Origin: [Clostridium] citroniae WAL-17108
Lineage (GTDB): Bacteria; Bacillota; Clostridia; Lachnospirales; Lachnospiraceae
Length of the DNA stretch: 64,000 nucleotides
Direction: 5' to 3'
Assembly: GCF_000233455.1 (NCBI RefSeq)
Contig: NZ_JH376428.1
Location: forward strand, 62,001 to 126,000
Shown piece after piece: positions 18,736 through 27,835 of the stretch; within the stretch, counting starts at the first letter, position 1, and each line of letters begins with the position of its first letter. Position numbers and translations under genes: made by a program. The notes beneath the pieces are model-generated. The model worked only from the letters and a program-made list of their open reading frames with translations. It was not told where the DNA came from and ran no database searches.

Positions 18736-18853
18736 AATAGTTTTCCTCCAACATTCATAGTAAACACCCCCATTATATACTTAATTTTCCCCTTTGTACA
18801 GGCTTTCATTGTTCTAAATCAGGGCCATGGGACGCTGACGGTATCCTTCAGTG

Positions 18854-19657
18854 TCAGGACTGCCACAATTCGTTTCCAATTATTAGGCTTTTCTTCAAAT
18901 CATTTATAAAATTTCTGCTGTAGGCCTCAAAACTGATGGCATGATCATATCCTGCCCCTTTTAGCGCCTGGAAAAACGCATCATACTCCTTTCGGTTGGA
19001 ATCCCTCAGAAAACCGCGGTGTTCAGGGTCTGCCATGTGCACATGGAGCAGATGTCCTTTTCCATAATTGGAAATATGGTCAAGGGATTCCTTCTCCTCA
19101 CACAGATGGTAAAAATCTACCAGCACCTTTATATTCCGTTCATTGACATCCTTTGCCAGGCTGCACCCTTCTTTGAATGTGTTGATAATATTACACTCAG
19201 CTTTGCGCAGGGGCTCGATCGCCAAATTTATGCCATAAAAGCCGGCCACCGGCGACAGGCTCCTTAACAGGCCCACGATCTGGCCGTAACCGGCTTCATA
19301 GGAAATACCGTCTGGTATACACCTGGCGGCCCCGCTTCCGAAAACCACACAGGAAGCCCCCAGGCTGCCGGCCCTCTGCAGTGCTGCATAAGCATATTTA
19401 AGCGCCCTTTCCCTTTCTTGTCTCTCCCCGATCAGCCTGAGTTTTCCCGGAAAAAAATTATTGCAGGCCCTGCACCTGATCCCCCCATCTCCCAGTCTCT
19501 GTTTTAAAGCAAGAAACTCCGGTTCCATCATGTGCATGATCTCTGCCAGGGGAAGCTCCAGGTAATCACAGCCCGCCATGGCGGCCTGGGGGATCCACTC
19601 CATCCCGGTTCCATCCGGTCCTGATGACACCATATTTAAGCAGCAGCCAAATTTCAT
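18854..19657 (-). CDS. Sugar phosphate isomerase/epimerase-like TIM-barrel protein
   Basis: 267 residues from the ATG at 19657 (GGAGGGAAGG just upstream; the GTG at 19669 lies over that site). It belongs to the xylose isomerase-like / AP endonuclease 2 superfamily: strands ending in FGCCLNM, YLELPLAEI, CVVFGSGAA, INLAIEPLRKAECNIINT, VLVDFYHL, LLHVHMADP and AISFEAY. Metal ligands are readable (E in AIEP, D in VDFYH, H in HVHMA, E in SFEAY). Relatives include ketose 3-epimerases and inosose dehydratase-like enzymes; the exact reaction cannot be told. It follows the truncated transketolase by 18 bases and was probably the last gene of the operon that lost its middle. Confidence 0.85.
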   Translation of the reverse strand: MKFGCCLNMVSSGPDGTGMEWIPQAAMAGCDYLELPLAEIMHMMEPEFLALKQRLGDGGIRCRACNNFFPGKLRLIGERQERERALKYAYAALQRAGSLGASCVVFGSGAARCIPDGISYEAGYGQIVGLLRSLSPVAGFYGINLAIEPLRKAECNIINTFKEGCSLAKDVNERNIKVLVDFYHLCEEKESLDHISNYGKGHLLHVHMADPEHRGFLRDSNRKEYDAFFQALKGAGYDHAISFEAYSRNFINDLKKSLIIGNELWQS

Positions 19658-19675
19658 CCTTCCCTCCACGTTCCG

Positions 19676-20180
19676 TTACAGTTCCCAAATGGTTTTAACC
19701 GCATCCACGATATGTTCTTTTGTAAGGCCGTGATGCTCCAGCACTTCCTGGTAGCTGTGTCCGCTGCAGCCAAAGGTATCATTGATCCCCACAAACTCAA
19801 CGGGCCTGCCAGTCTTTGCAAGAGCCTGGGCAACCGCGCTGCCCAGACCGCCTATGACTGTGTGCTCCTCCGCTGTCACCACGCCTTTGCAGGTCCTGGC
19901 CAGCTCAATGATCATGGTTTGATCCAACGGCTTGATGGTACTCACATTCACCACCCTGACAGAGATTTTCCCTTCCAGCTCCCGGGCGGCCGCAAGGGCC
20001 AGGGACACCATATATCCGGTGGCAAACACGGTCACATCCGTGCCCTGCTTAAGGACCGAGAGCTTCCCTATGGTAAAAGGCTTTCCCTCCTCAGTTACAT
20101 TATCGTAATCGTTTCTGTTTAATCTCAGATAACACGGCCCCTTGCTCTGTATCATAGCCTTTACGGCTTCCACGGTCCTC
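19676..20180 (-). pseudogene. Transketolase C-terminal subunit, 5'-truncated remnant
   Basis: About 168 codons encode the end of a transketolase C-terminal-half protein: TVEAVKAMIQSKGPCYLRLNR, the fold of the pyrimidine-end/C-terminal domain (LKQGTDVTVFATGYMVSLAL, VVNVSTIKPLD, GVVTAEEHTVIGGLG, FGCSGHSYQEVLEHHGLT). A whole subunit is about 300-315 residues, so roughly the first 140 are missing. Immediately before TVEAV the reading changes to another gene, the sugar-binding lipoprotein at 20100-20771, in a different frame. The remnant cannot be made as a functional enzyme: the thiamine pyrophosphate site formed with the N-terminal half is lost. Confidence 0.9.
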
Positions 20181-20771
20181 AATATAGTCTTCCCAGGTCA
20201 GCTTGTCATCCAGGCTGATATCCAATCCGAACTTCTCCGCCGATGCCTTGTTCATATAAGCGGTTCGCGCATTCATTCCCGTTGGCAGGGCAATGAGCTG
20301 GTCATTAAATACGCAGAAGCTGTTCAGGAATTCCTCGTCAAATCCGGAAACATCCATCAAATCCGGATAGTCCTGTAAATGAATAAAAAAATCTCCCTTG
20401 TTGGCATAATCCGGCATCCAGTTTGCGTTAAGCTGTATGATATCCGGCGCTGTCTGTCCTGCAAGCTGTGTGGAGATCTTCTGCTGATAGCCGTCAAACC
20501 CCCCGTACTCCGCTTCAATGGTCACATTGGGATTCCTGTCCATATACAGCTCAATGGCTTTTAATGTGGCCTGGTGCCTTCCTTCATCTCCCCACCATGC
20601 AAATCTCAGTGTTACCTTTTCCTGCTTCCCCGCAGTTTTTCCTGCCTGGGCCGTGGTCTCATTGCCGCTTTCCTTGGGCGCGGCTGTCTGGTTCCCCCCG
20701 GAACATCCTGTCAGACTTCCGGCTGCCAAAGCTCCTGCCAAAAAAAGTGCCCCCATGTTTTTTAAATTCAT
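20100..20771 (-). pseudogene. Extracellular sugar-binding lipoprotein, 3'-truncated by deletion
   Basis: The first ~198 codons are a typical family 1 solute-binding lipoprotein: signal with lipobox LAAGSLTGCSGG, linker, then VTLRFAWWGDEGRHQATLKAI, YGGFDGYQQKISTQLAGQTAPDIIQL and KFGLDISLDDKLTWEDYIE. After TWEDYIE (about 20178) homology stops; the frame runs 25 more codons through transketolase sequence and ends at 20100. Whole proteins of this kind are about 420-450 residues, so more than half is gone. The fusion peptide might still be secreted but would lack the second lobe. Promoter and start (ATG 20771) appear intact. Confidence 0.9.
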
Positions 20772-20909
20772 TTAACCTTCCTCCTGTCTGTTGCGGTATT
20801 GATGATGACCGATCCAACTGATGTTAAAATTATATCCAATATGATCCTCTTTTCAAAGGTTGCTATTCTACAAAATCGGGATGGCAATCTACAATTTGAG
20901 GCATTTTTG

Positions 20910-20938
20910 TTGAAATTCCATACATTTCACCGTATAAT
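20910..20938 (+). promoter_or_regulatory. Promoter of the two-component pair
   Basis: TTGAAA at 20910-20915, 17-base spacer, TATAAT at 20933-20938. The regulator starts at 21003 with GAGGGGGAT as ribosome site. The rest of 20772-21002 contains no gene. Confidence 0.75.
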
Positions 20939-21002
20939 GAAAAAGCATTCATATATTTACTATTTATGGTAAAAATAATCGCACAACTCTGAGGGGGATT
21001 TT

Positions 21003-21743
21003 ATGTACAGTCTGCTAATTGTAGATGATGAAAAGAAACTGCGGGAAGGGATTGCATCCTTATATGACTGGAACAGTCTTGGATTTGAGGTAGACGCATG
21101 CCTGGAAAACGGAAAACTGGCCATTGATTACATTCTCCACCATCCGGTTGACGCGGTCCTCTGCGATATCCGCATGCCGGTCCTGGACGGAATCGCCTTT
21201 GCCAAGTATATCCACGACCAAAAGATACACACAAAGGTTGTTTTCCTCAGCGGTTATTCTGATTTTGAGCTGGCCCAGAAAGCCATCCGGTACCAGGTTA
21301 CGGATTATATCCTGAAACCCACCACATATATGGAAATATTTACTGTTTTTAATAAGATCAAAGAAGTACTGGACAGTGAGCATTTACAGACATCCCTGAT
21401 TCCCGGTACAGACCAGGGAGATTCCCCGATCATCCCCTACATAAAACGCTATGTGTCGGAAAACCTTGCCTCTGCTTCCCTGAATAAGATCTCACTGGAG
21501 CTCAATCTGACTCCCAACTACCTTTCCAAACTATTCAGGGAGCAGATGGATATCACATTTACAGAATACCTGATACAGGAAAAAATGAATTATGCGTGCC
21601 AGCTTCTCCAGAACGTAAATTTCAAGGTGTATGAGGTGTCCTTAATGTGCGGTTATGACAATCCGAAAAACTTTGTAAAAACCTTCCGCCAGTCCATTGG
21701 ATGTACTCCCCAGGAATACAGAAAGGGGCGTACAAAATGCTGA
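21003..21743 (+). CDS. Short YesN-type response regulator (receiver + AraC)
   Basis: 246 residues, much shorter than the usual 500-540 for YesN proteins because the middle region is missing. The receiver domain (YSLLIVDDEKKLREGIASL) has the phospho-acceptor in AVLCDIRMPVLDG and the Lys in ILKPTTY. The AraC domain (about 145-246) contains NKISLELNLTPNYLSKLFREQ, YEVSLMCGYDNPKNFVKTFRQSIG and PQEYRK. It overlaps its kinase (start 21737). It is divergent from the broken lipoprotein gene, so its natural target was probably the now-deleted sugar importer operon. Confidence 0.93.
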   Translation: MYSLLIVDDEKKLREGIASLYDWNSLGFEVDACLENGKLAIDYILHHPVDAVLCDIRMPVLDGIAFAKYIHDQKIHTKVVFLSGYSDFELAQKAIRYQVTDYILKPTTYMEIFTVFNKIKEVLDSEHLQTSLIPGTDQGDSPIIPYIKRYVSENLASASLNKISLELNLTPNYLSKLFREQMDITFTEYLIQEKMNYACQLLQNVNFKVYEVSLMCGYDNPKNFVKTFRQSIGCTPQEYRKGRTKC

Positions 21744-23470
21744 AACGTTCCCTGCGCAACAGTTTTCTGCGCATTGCCAGTCTGATCTGCCTGCCCATCC
21801 TCTGTGTCGGCACCCTGGTCTTTTATTTTTCATTCACCACCCTTGTAAAGGAGACTCAGAACCGTATTAATGCCTCCTGCCATCTGATGGAGCAGTCCCT
21901 GACCAATGTTTTCCGTGAAGTCAACAAGCAGAAATCGCTGTTTGAGGGCAATTCCATTCTGTATCTCACCATCCTGCAGCTTCTCAACAATGAAACGCTG
22001 ACCTACGAACAGGTACAGACCCTGCGCACCATCACTCCGATCTTTAACAGCACTTTGGGATACGACAATATTTATCACTCCCTGTATGTTTACATGCCCA
22101 ACCGGTTTGACAATTTCTTTTCGTCCAATAACCGCAGGGAGAACCTTAAGACAACCAGGGACCCGGAGTGGTACCAGACGTTCCTCAATATGCCGGAAGA
22201 TGAAAATATACTGATCCAGCGCAGGACCATCCGGGAATCCTCCCTCCTCACCTATGATGTGATATCTATTTACCAGCGCTTTCACAAAAACAATGTGATC
22301 GTGATCAATATCCGCAGCTCCTATTTTGAGAATATCCTCACCGATGTGGCTGAGCTGGAGAACATGCAGTTTTTCCTGCTGGATCTTAAGAACCAGCCCC
22401 TGGTATCCAGCCTTAACACAGAGGACAGCCATGGCATAGATTTTACATCCATCATGGAGCAGGATTCAGATACCATCACCATCCGCCATCAGGATTATTT
22501 CGTGGAAGCGGTCAATGACAACCCTTATATGAACTATGTGTTTCTGATCCCCCGCCGATCCCTGTACGCCCTGTCCAATAAGATCCTGGCAACCACGTTT
22601 CTCACAGGCGGGCTGGGGCTTCTCATAAGCATCAGTATCGCCTGGTACACAAATGACCAGAGAAGAAACCAGATCTTCAGCATTTTGTCGGTTTTTGAAG
22701 CCGCGGAAAAACAGCAGCAGCTTCCTGAAATGGTGCCTGTTATCACAGATGAATACAGCCTGATCCTGAACAATATCATAAAGACGTTTTTGAGGAACAA
22801 TGAGCTGAATATGAAGCTGACCAACCTTCAATACCAGAAGGCATCCGCTGAGCTGGTTGCCCTGCAATGCCAGCTCAATCCCCACTTCCTGTTCAATACC
22901 CTGCAGACCATTAATTTTGAACTGATGCAGCTTCCCGGCTCTGCCGGTGCTGTCCGGATGCTGGCCAACCTTTCCCACCTGCTGCGCTATACTTTGGATT
23001 CCCCTGAAAAGCTGCCTTCCCTCCAGGATGAGATATTGGCGACCAAGGAATATATCGCCCTTCAGAAGGTCCGGTACGGGGACACCTTTGACGTGCTGTG
23101 GGATTATGAGGAGGATGCATTGCAGGAACTGGTGAAGCGGCTTCTGATCCAGCCTATCATCGAGAATTCCCTTCTCTATGGCATGAAGGGAAAACAGGGA
23201 AAAATGATCATCAAGATCAAGATCCTGAAACAAAACCATGCACTGAACTATACCATTATAGACAACGGAACCGGCATGGCTCCCGCCCGTCTCCGGGAAA
23301 TCGCAGAGTGCCTGAAGCAGGAGAATTACGTGCCTCATAACCATATCGGCCTGGCCAACACCAATCAGAGGATCAAACTGCAGTATCCCGGATCACCGGG
23401 CATCCATCTCTATTCCAAAGAGAATATGGGCACTATTGTATCCTGGTCCTGCCCTCTGGCAGAACCATGA
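21737..23470 (+). CDS. YesM-type sensor histidine kinase
   Basis: 578 residues from the ATG at 21737, with AAAGGGGCG upstream; the ATG at 21701 lies far inside the regulator. A first membrane helix (IASLICLPILCVGTLVFYFSF), an extracellular domain of about 250 residues, a second helix (TTFLTGGLGLLISISIAWYT), then a linker and the kinase core with QLNPHFLFNTLQTINFE, QPIIENSLLYGM and IDNGTGMAPARL. It pairs with the overlapping regulator. The pump or importer it sensed for may have been lost in the nearby deletion; the kinase itself looks intact. Confidence 0.93.
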   Translation: MLKRSLRNSFLRIASLICLPILCVGTLVFYFSFTTLVKETQNRINASCHLMEQSLTNVFREVNKQKSLFEGNSILYLTILQLLNNETLTYEQVQTLRTITPIFNSTLGYDNIYHSLYVYMPNRFDNFFSSNNRRENLKTTRDPEWYQTFLNMPEDENILIQRRTIRESSLLTYDVISIYQRFHKNNVIVINIRSSYFENILTDVAELENMQFFLLDLKNQPLVSSLNTEDSHGIDFTSIMEQDSDTITIRHQDYFVEAVNDNPYMNYVFLIPRRSLYALSNKILATTFLTGGLGLLISISIAWYTNDQRRNQIFSILSVFEAAEKQQQLPEMVPVITDEYSLILNNIIKTFLRNNELNMKLTNLQYQKASAELVALQCQLNPHFLFNTLQTINFELMQLPGSAGAVRMLANLSHLLRYTLDSPEKLPSLQDEILATKEYIALQKVRYGDTFDVLWDYEEDALQELVKRLLIQPIIENSLLYGMKGKQGKMIIKIKILKQNHALNYTIIDNGTGMAPARLREIAECLKQENYVPHNHIGLANTNQRIKLQYPGSPGIHLYSKENMGTIVSWSCPLAEP

Positions 23471-23540
23471 CAAATGCCTTTCACACGTCTCCCAGCGCCC
23501 GCTTGAGCAGCCCGTTAAAGCGCGCCACGGGTGTAAACAA

Positions 23541-23573
23541 AAAGGAGAAGACCTGTATCTCAGATCTTCTCCC
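23541..23573 (-). terminator. Intrinsic terminator after the alkyltransferase-like gene
   Basis: On the minus strand a stem of GGAGAAGATCT against AGGTCTTCTCC (one mismatch, 7-base loop) is followed by TTTTTGTTT. It overlaps the last codons of the gene ending at 23560 and would end the araRABD operon. Confidence 0.75.
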
Positions 23574-23988
23574 TTTCAAACTCATCCAGAAATCCCATGG
23601 CATCCTTCAGGGTATTCCTCCAGCCAAATTTCTTCAGATCCACCCGGTTATCCGGAGATACGGCCACTCCCTCATCCATCAGGAGCTGCTTTTGCAATCC
23701 CGGATAATCAAAGCTGGCCGCCCCGCTTAGGAATCCCTGGCCATTGACCACGCGGTGGGCCGGGACCTGGCCGGACAGATCATTCCTAAGGGCGTAGCCC
23801 ACCTGCCTGGCGTTCTTTGGGCGGCCGCAGAGCAGGGCGATCTGTCCATAGGTCACCACACGCCCTTCCGGCACAGCCCTCAGAACCACTCCTACGCGGC
23901 GGTAAAAATCCACGGCCGCCCCGGACCCTGTCTTCTGCTTAGGATCCGCCTTACCGGTTCCTCTGTCCATAATATGCGTTTGGACCAT
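23560..23988 (-). CDS. Alkyltransferase-like (ATL) protein, MGMT fold without the active Cys
   Basis: 142 residues. It matches the DNA-binding domain of O6-methylguanine-DNA methyltransferase: VPEGRVVTYGQIALLCGRPKNARQVGYAL (helix-turn-helix with the Arg finger region) and then PAHRVVNGQGFL. In active MGMT this motif is PCHRV; here the cysteine is Ala, so no methyl transfer is possible. Known ATL proteins carry Trp or Ala at this place and flag O6-alkylguanine for nucleotide excision repair. The length fits ATL, not full MGMT. The start is uncertain (ATG 23988 or 23970); both overlap the end of araD, suggesting it is read with the arabinose operon. Confidence 0.85.
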   Translation of the reverse strand: MVQTHIMDRGTGKADPKQKTGSGAAVDFYRRVGVVLRAVPEGRVVTYGQIALLCGRPKNARQVGYALRNDLSGQVPAHRVVNGQGFLSGAASFDYPGLQKQLLMDEGVAVSPDNRVDLKKFGWRNTLKDAMGFLDEFEREKI

Positions 23989-24646
23989 GCTTGCGCATGA
24001 AATGCTTATCCAGCATACACTGTGGGGCGGGCTCCACCTGTGGGTTAAGCATCTCGGTCATGTAATTCATCTTGGCCACTTCCTCCAGCACCACGGCATT
24101 GTGCACTGCCTCAGCCGCGTCCTTTCCCCAGGTAAAGGGCCCGTGGTTCTTGCACAGCACTGCCGGGACATAGACAGGGTTCTTGCCTGCAAAGGTCTCC
24201 ACGATCACCTTGCCAGTGTTCATCTCATACCCTTCCTCGATCTCCTCCTCGGTCAGGTTCCTTGCGCATGGGATCTCTCCGTAAAAATAATCCGCATGGG
24301 TGGTCCCATAGCATGGAAGCGCCCTTCCGGCCTGGGCCCAGGCCGCGGCGTGGGGAGAGTGGGTGTGCACAATGCCGCCAATGTCCTTAAATGCCTTGTA
24401 CAATTCCACATGGGTTGCAGTATCTGAGGATGGGTTCATATCGCCCTCCACCTTGTTGCCCTCCAGATCTACCACTACCATCTGGGATGGTTTCAGCTTG
24501 TCATAGTCCACGCCGCTGGGCTTGATCACAAAAAGTCCCTTTTCCCTGTCAATGCCGCTGACATTTCCCCAAGTATAAGTGATCAGCCCTCTTCTGGGCA
24601 GTTCCATGTTTGCTTCATATACGATCTGTTTCAGTTCCTCTAACAT
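23951..24646 (-). CDS. araD: L-ribulose-5-phosphate 4-epimerase
   Basis: 231 residues, the normal length. Converts L-ribulose-5-phosphate to D-xylulose-5-phosphate, the last step of arabinose catabolism. Class II aldolase fold with YTWGNVSG, KPSGVDYDKLKPSQMVVVD, zinc ligands in GGIVHTHSPHAA and in LCKNHGPFTWG, the catalytic Asp region GTTHADYFYGEIPC, and a C-terminal Tyr in NAYYGQRNR. Third enzyme of araA-araB-araD in the operon, 37 bases after araB; it overlaps the ATL gene. Confident. Confidence 0.96.
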   Translation of the reverse strand: MLEELKQIVYEANMELPRRGLITYTWGNVSGIDREKGLFVIKPSGVDYDKLKPSQMVVVDLEGNKVEGDMNPSSDTATHVELYKAFKDIGGIVHTHSPHAAAWAQAGRALPCYGTTHADYFYGEIPCARNLTEEEIEEGYEMNTGKVIVETFAGKNPVYVPAVLCKNHGPFTWGKDAAEAVHNAVVLEEVAKMNYMTEMLNPQVEPAPQCMLDKHFMRKHGPNAYYGQRNR

Positions 24647-24683
24647 CTCTGTTCCTCCATCGGCCTTTTGCCTGTTATTCCGT

Positions 24684-26291
24684 CTATCTCATATGATCCA
24701 CAGCCGCCCGTTCAATGGCAAGCCCCTGTGCGTACCGCTCCATAAATGCCTCAAAGCCTTCCACGTCTTCCTTCACCGGCTCCACACAAATGCCCTGATC
24801 TCCTCCGAATACCTGATCCGCCAGATACCGGTCCAGGCTCTGGCCCTCTTTCTTGTTCCTCATAAAGGCTGCCAGCAGGGCAATTCCCCATGCTCCGCCT
24901 TCACCGGCCGTTTCCATCACGGATACAGGCGCGTTCATGGCCCCTGCCAGGATCCTCTGACCCACACCCTTTGTCTTAAACAGGCCTCCATGGCCCAGCA
25001 GGGTATCCACCTTCACATGTTCCTCCTTTAACAGGATATCCATACCTGTCTTAAGCGCTCCCAGAGAAGTATAAAGGTGTACCCTCATAAAGTTGGCAAG
25101 GCTGAACTTGCTGTCCGGCATGCGCACAAACAGGGGGCGTCCCTCCTCAAAGTGGGTGATGTGCTCTCCGGAGAAATAGTTATAGGCCAACAGGCCGCCG
25201 CAGTCCGGATCTCCCTCCAGCGCCTTATTATAAAGCGTTCCAAACAGGTCGTTCATATCCGCCTTCATGCCCATTGTCTCTAAAAATTCCTTAAACAGGT
25301 TCACCCATGCATTGAGGTCGGAGGTGCAGTTATTACAGTGCACCATTGCCACCATGTCACCGGCCGGCGTGGTTACCAGATCGATCTCCGGGTACACATG
25401 CTCCAATTCTTTTTCCAGAACCACCATGGCAAACACACTTGTACCAGCAGACACATTGCCGGTGCGTACCGCAACACTGTTGGTGGCCGCCATGCCGGTT
25501 CCCGCATCCCCTTCCGGTGGACACATGGGAATCCCTGCCTTCAGGCTACCGGATGTATCCAAAAGCTTTGCGCCTTCCTCTGTAAGTGTGCCCGCATCCT
25601 CTCCAGCCACCAGGGCTTTGGGAAGTATATCCCGCAATTTCCATGGGAAATGCTCCCCGGCCACCAGTTCGTCAAACTGGTCGATCCTCTTCTGGTCAAA
25701 ATCCTTTGTATGGATATCCACCGGGAACATACCAGCCACATCACCGATTCCCAGGACCTTCCTCCCTGTCAGCTTCCAGTGCACATATCCCTCCAGGGTA
25801 ATGAGGTAGTCGATCTCCTTTACATGCTCCTCCTTGTTAAGGATGGCCTGGTACAGATGGGCAATGCTCCATCTCTGAGGCACGTTGTAACGGAAGACCT
25901 GGGTCAGCTTCTCAGAGGCCGGACCTGTGATGGTGTTCCTCCAGGTACGGAAGGGAACCAGCAGATCGCCCTCCTTATTAAATGCCATGTAGCCGTGCAT
26001 CATGGCTGAAAATCCAATGGAGCCAACCGTGGTAAGAGTGACGCCGTACTTATCCTTCACATCCGCCGCCATGGCTGCGTAGCAGTCCTGTATGCCGGTC
26101 CAGATATCCTCCAGGGTATAGGTCCAGATATGATCCACATACCGGTTCTCCCAGTCATGGCTTCCGGAAGCAATCGGAGTGTGGTCCTCCCCGATGAGCA
26201 CTGCCTTGATTCTGGTGGAGCCCAGTTCGATTCCCAGCGATGTGTTTCCTTTTTCAATCCATTCCCTGACTGTATTATGATCTAAACTCAT
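24684..26291 (-). CDS. araB: L-ribulokinase (FGGY-family kinase)
   Basis: 535 residues. FGGY carbohydrate kinase with the N-terminal phosphate loop GIELGSTRIKAVLIG, substrate-domain region FSAMMHGYMAFNKEG, and the C-terminal ATPase half with GTSVFAMVVLEKE and GHGGLFKTKGVGQRILAGAM. It lies between araA and araD, 14 bases after araA, so ribulokinase is the sensible assignment. The sequence looks more like the clostridial FGGY branch than the enterobacterial AraB, and family membership alone would not settle the substrate. Confidence 0.9.
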   Translation of the reverse strand: MSLDHNTVREWIEKGNTSLGIELGSTRIKAVLIGEDHTPIASGSHDWENRYVDHIWTYTLEDIWTGIQDCYAAMAADVKDKYGVTLTTVGSIGFSAMMHGYMAFNKEGDLLVPFRTWRNTITGPASEKLTQVFRYNVPQRWSIAHLYQAILNKEEHVKEIDYLITLEGYVHWKLTGRKVLGIGDVAGMFPVDIHTKDFDQKRIDQFDELVAGEHFPWKLRDILPKALVAGEDAGTLTEEGAKLLDTSGSLKAGIPMCPPEGDAGTGMAATNSVAVRTGNVSAGTSVFAMVVLEKELEHVYPEIDLVTTPAGDMVAMVHCNNCTSDLNAWVNLFKEFLETMGMKADMNDLFGTLYNKALEGDPDCGGLLAYNYFSGEHITHFEEGRPLFVRMPDSKFSLANFMRVHLYTSLGALKTGMDILLKEEHVKVDTLLGHGGLFKTKGVGQRILAGAMNAPVSVMETAGEGGAWGIALLAAFMRNKKEGQSLDRYLADQVFGGDQGICVEPVKEDVEGFEAFMERYAQGLAIERAAVDHMR

Positions 26292-26305
26292 AAAATCCCC
26301 CTCCC

Positions 26306-27802
26306 TTATCTGTAGACCGCCCCATTCCAGCGCATCTCGTTCTTCAGTCCTCTGATGGTGGTATCCTTGTCAATATAAACCACTTCAATGCCCATGGACT
26401 CTGCCCAGTCTCCCATCTGCTCTGCCGTCAGGTCATAGGAGAATGCGGTATGATGGGCGCCACCGGCCAGGATCCATGCCTCCGCACCTGTTGCCAGGCT
26501 GGGCTCAGGGGTCCAGAACGCGGTTGCCACGGGAAGCTTAGGCATTGCCTTCTCCGTCTTCCTGCATTCCACATCATTGATGATCAGGCGGAACCTGGTT
26601 CCCAGGTCCACAAGTGAGGTTGCAATGCCATGTCCTGTCTTGGACGTGAACACAAGCCTTGCAGGGTCCTCCCTGTCGCCCATGGACAGCGGATTTACCT
26701 TGATGCTGATCTCCCCATCGGCGATGGACGGGCAGACCTCCAGCATATGGGCCTCCAGGATCCCCTCCTTGCCCGGCACCAGATTGTATGTATAGTCCTC
26801 CATAAAGGATGTGCCCTTTGCGTTCTTAACGCCCTGGGCCATGATCTTCATGAGCCTTACCATGGCGGCTGTCTTCCAGTCTCCCTCGCCGCCAAATCCA
26901 TAGCCCTTTTCCATCAGCCTCTGGATCGCCAGGCCCGGAAGCTGCTGCAGCTCGCCCAGATCGCCGAAATGGGTCACAATGGCATGATAATCCTTTTCAA
27001 CAAGGAATCTCTCAAGTCCTGCCTCGATCTGCGCCTGCACCGCCACATGGCGTTTAAATTCCTCAGGATCCCTTCCCTCCAGCAGGATGGTATATTTGCT
27101 GTAATACTCGTCAACCAGGGCTGTGATATCCCCTTTGGGAACCGCCTTCACATACTGGCACAGTTCATTTACCGGGTAGGCATCCACCTCCCAGCCGAAT
27201 TTCACCTGGGCCTCTACCTTATCTCCCTCTGTGACAGCCACGTTTCTCATGTTGTCGGCAAATCTCACCACCCTCACATGGCTGCTTTCCATGATCCCCA
27301 CCGCAGTGCGCATCCAGCCCGCAATTCGGCCGACCACCTTCTCATCGCTCCAGTGTCCCACGATCACCTTCCGCTCAATGCCCATGCGTGTGACCATATG
27401 GCCGTATTCCCTGTCGCCGTGTGCGGACTGGTTCTCATTCATAAAATCCATGTCAATGGTGTCATAAGGGATCTCCCGGTTAAACTGGGTATGGAAATGC
27501 ATCAGAGGCTTTCTAAACTCCTGGAGTCCCAGAATCCAGGACTTGGCCGGTGAAAATGTGTGCATCCATGTGATGACGCCTGCGCACTCCTCATCAGCAT
27601 TTGCCTCGTTAAACGTCCTGCGGATCAGTTCATTGGTGATCAGGGTTGGTTTCCATACCACTTCGTATGGAAGGATCCCTGACCGGTTCAGGCTTTCCAC
27701 AATGATCCTGGAGTGCTCCGCCACATGTGCCAGGCACTCCTCCCCATACAGATCCTGTGAACCGGTGCAGAACCAAAACTTATAATTTTTAACTCCTGTC
27801 AT
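26306..27802 (-). CDS. araA: L-arabinose isomerase
   Basis: 498 residues, the standard length. Interconverts L-arabinose and L-ribulose using Mn2+. The metal and catalytic residues are readable: Glu in FGGEGDWKTAAM, Glu in SFMEDYTYN, His in EAHMLEVCPS and His in GGAHHTAFS. N-terminal landmarks are FWFCTGSQDLYGEE and ITWMHTFSPAKSWI. It is 33 bases after araR with a GGAGGAC ribosome site and starts the catabolic part of the operon. Confident. Confidence 0.97.
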   Translation of the reverse strand: MTGVKNYKFWFCTGSQDLYGEECLAHVAEHSRIIVESLNRSGILPYEVVWKPTLITNELIRRTFNEANADEECAGVITWMHTFSPAKSWILGLQEFRKPLMHFHTQFNREIPYDTIDMDFMNENQSAHGDREYGHMVTRMGIERKVIVGHWSDEKVVGRIAGWMRTAVGIMESSHVRVVRFADNMRNVAVTEGDKVEAQVKFGWEVDAYPVNELCQYVKAVPKGDITALVDEYYSKYTILLEGRDPEEFKRHVAVQAQIEAGLERFLVEKDYHAIVTHFGDLGELQQLPGLAIQRLMEKGYGFGGEGDWKTAAMVRLMKIMAQGVKNAKGTSFMEDYTYNLVPGKEGILEAHMLEVCPSIADGEISIKVNPLSMGDREDPARLVFTSKTGHGIATSLVDLGTRFRLIINDVECRKTEKAMPKLPVATAFWTPEPSLATGAEAWILAGGAHHTAFSYDLTAEQMGDWAESMGIEVVYIDKDTTIRGLKNEMRWNGAVYR

Positions 27803-27835
27803 TTTTATCGTCCTCCTGGATATTATAATATTTTT

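Noticed and set aside
23941..23988. Full MGMT repair enzyme
   Set aside because: The PCHRV cysteine is replaced by Ala and the N-terminal domain is absent.
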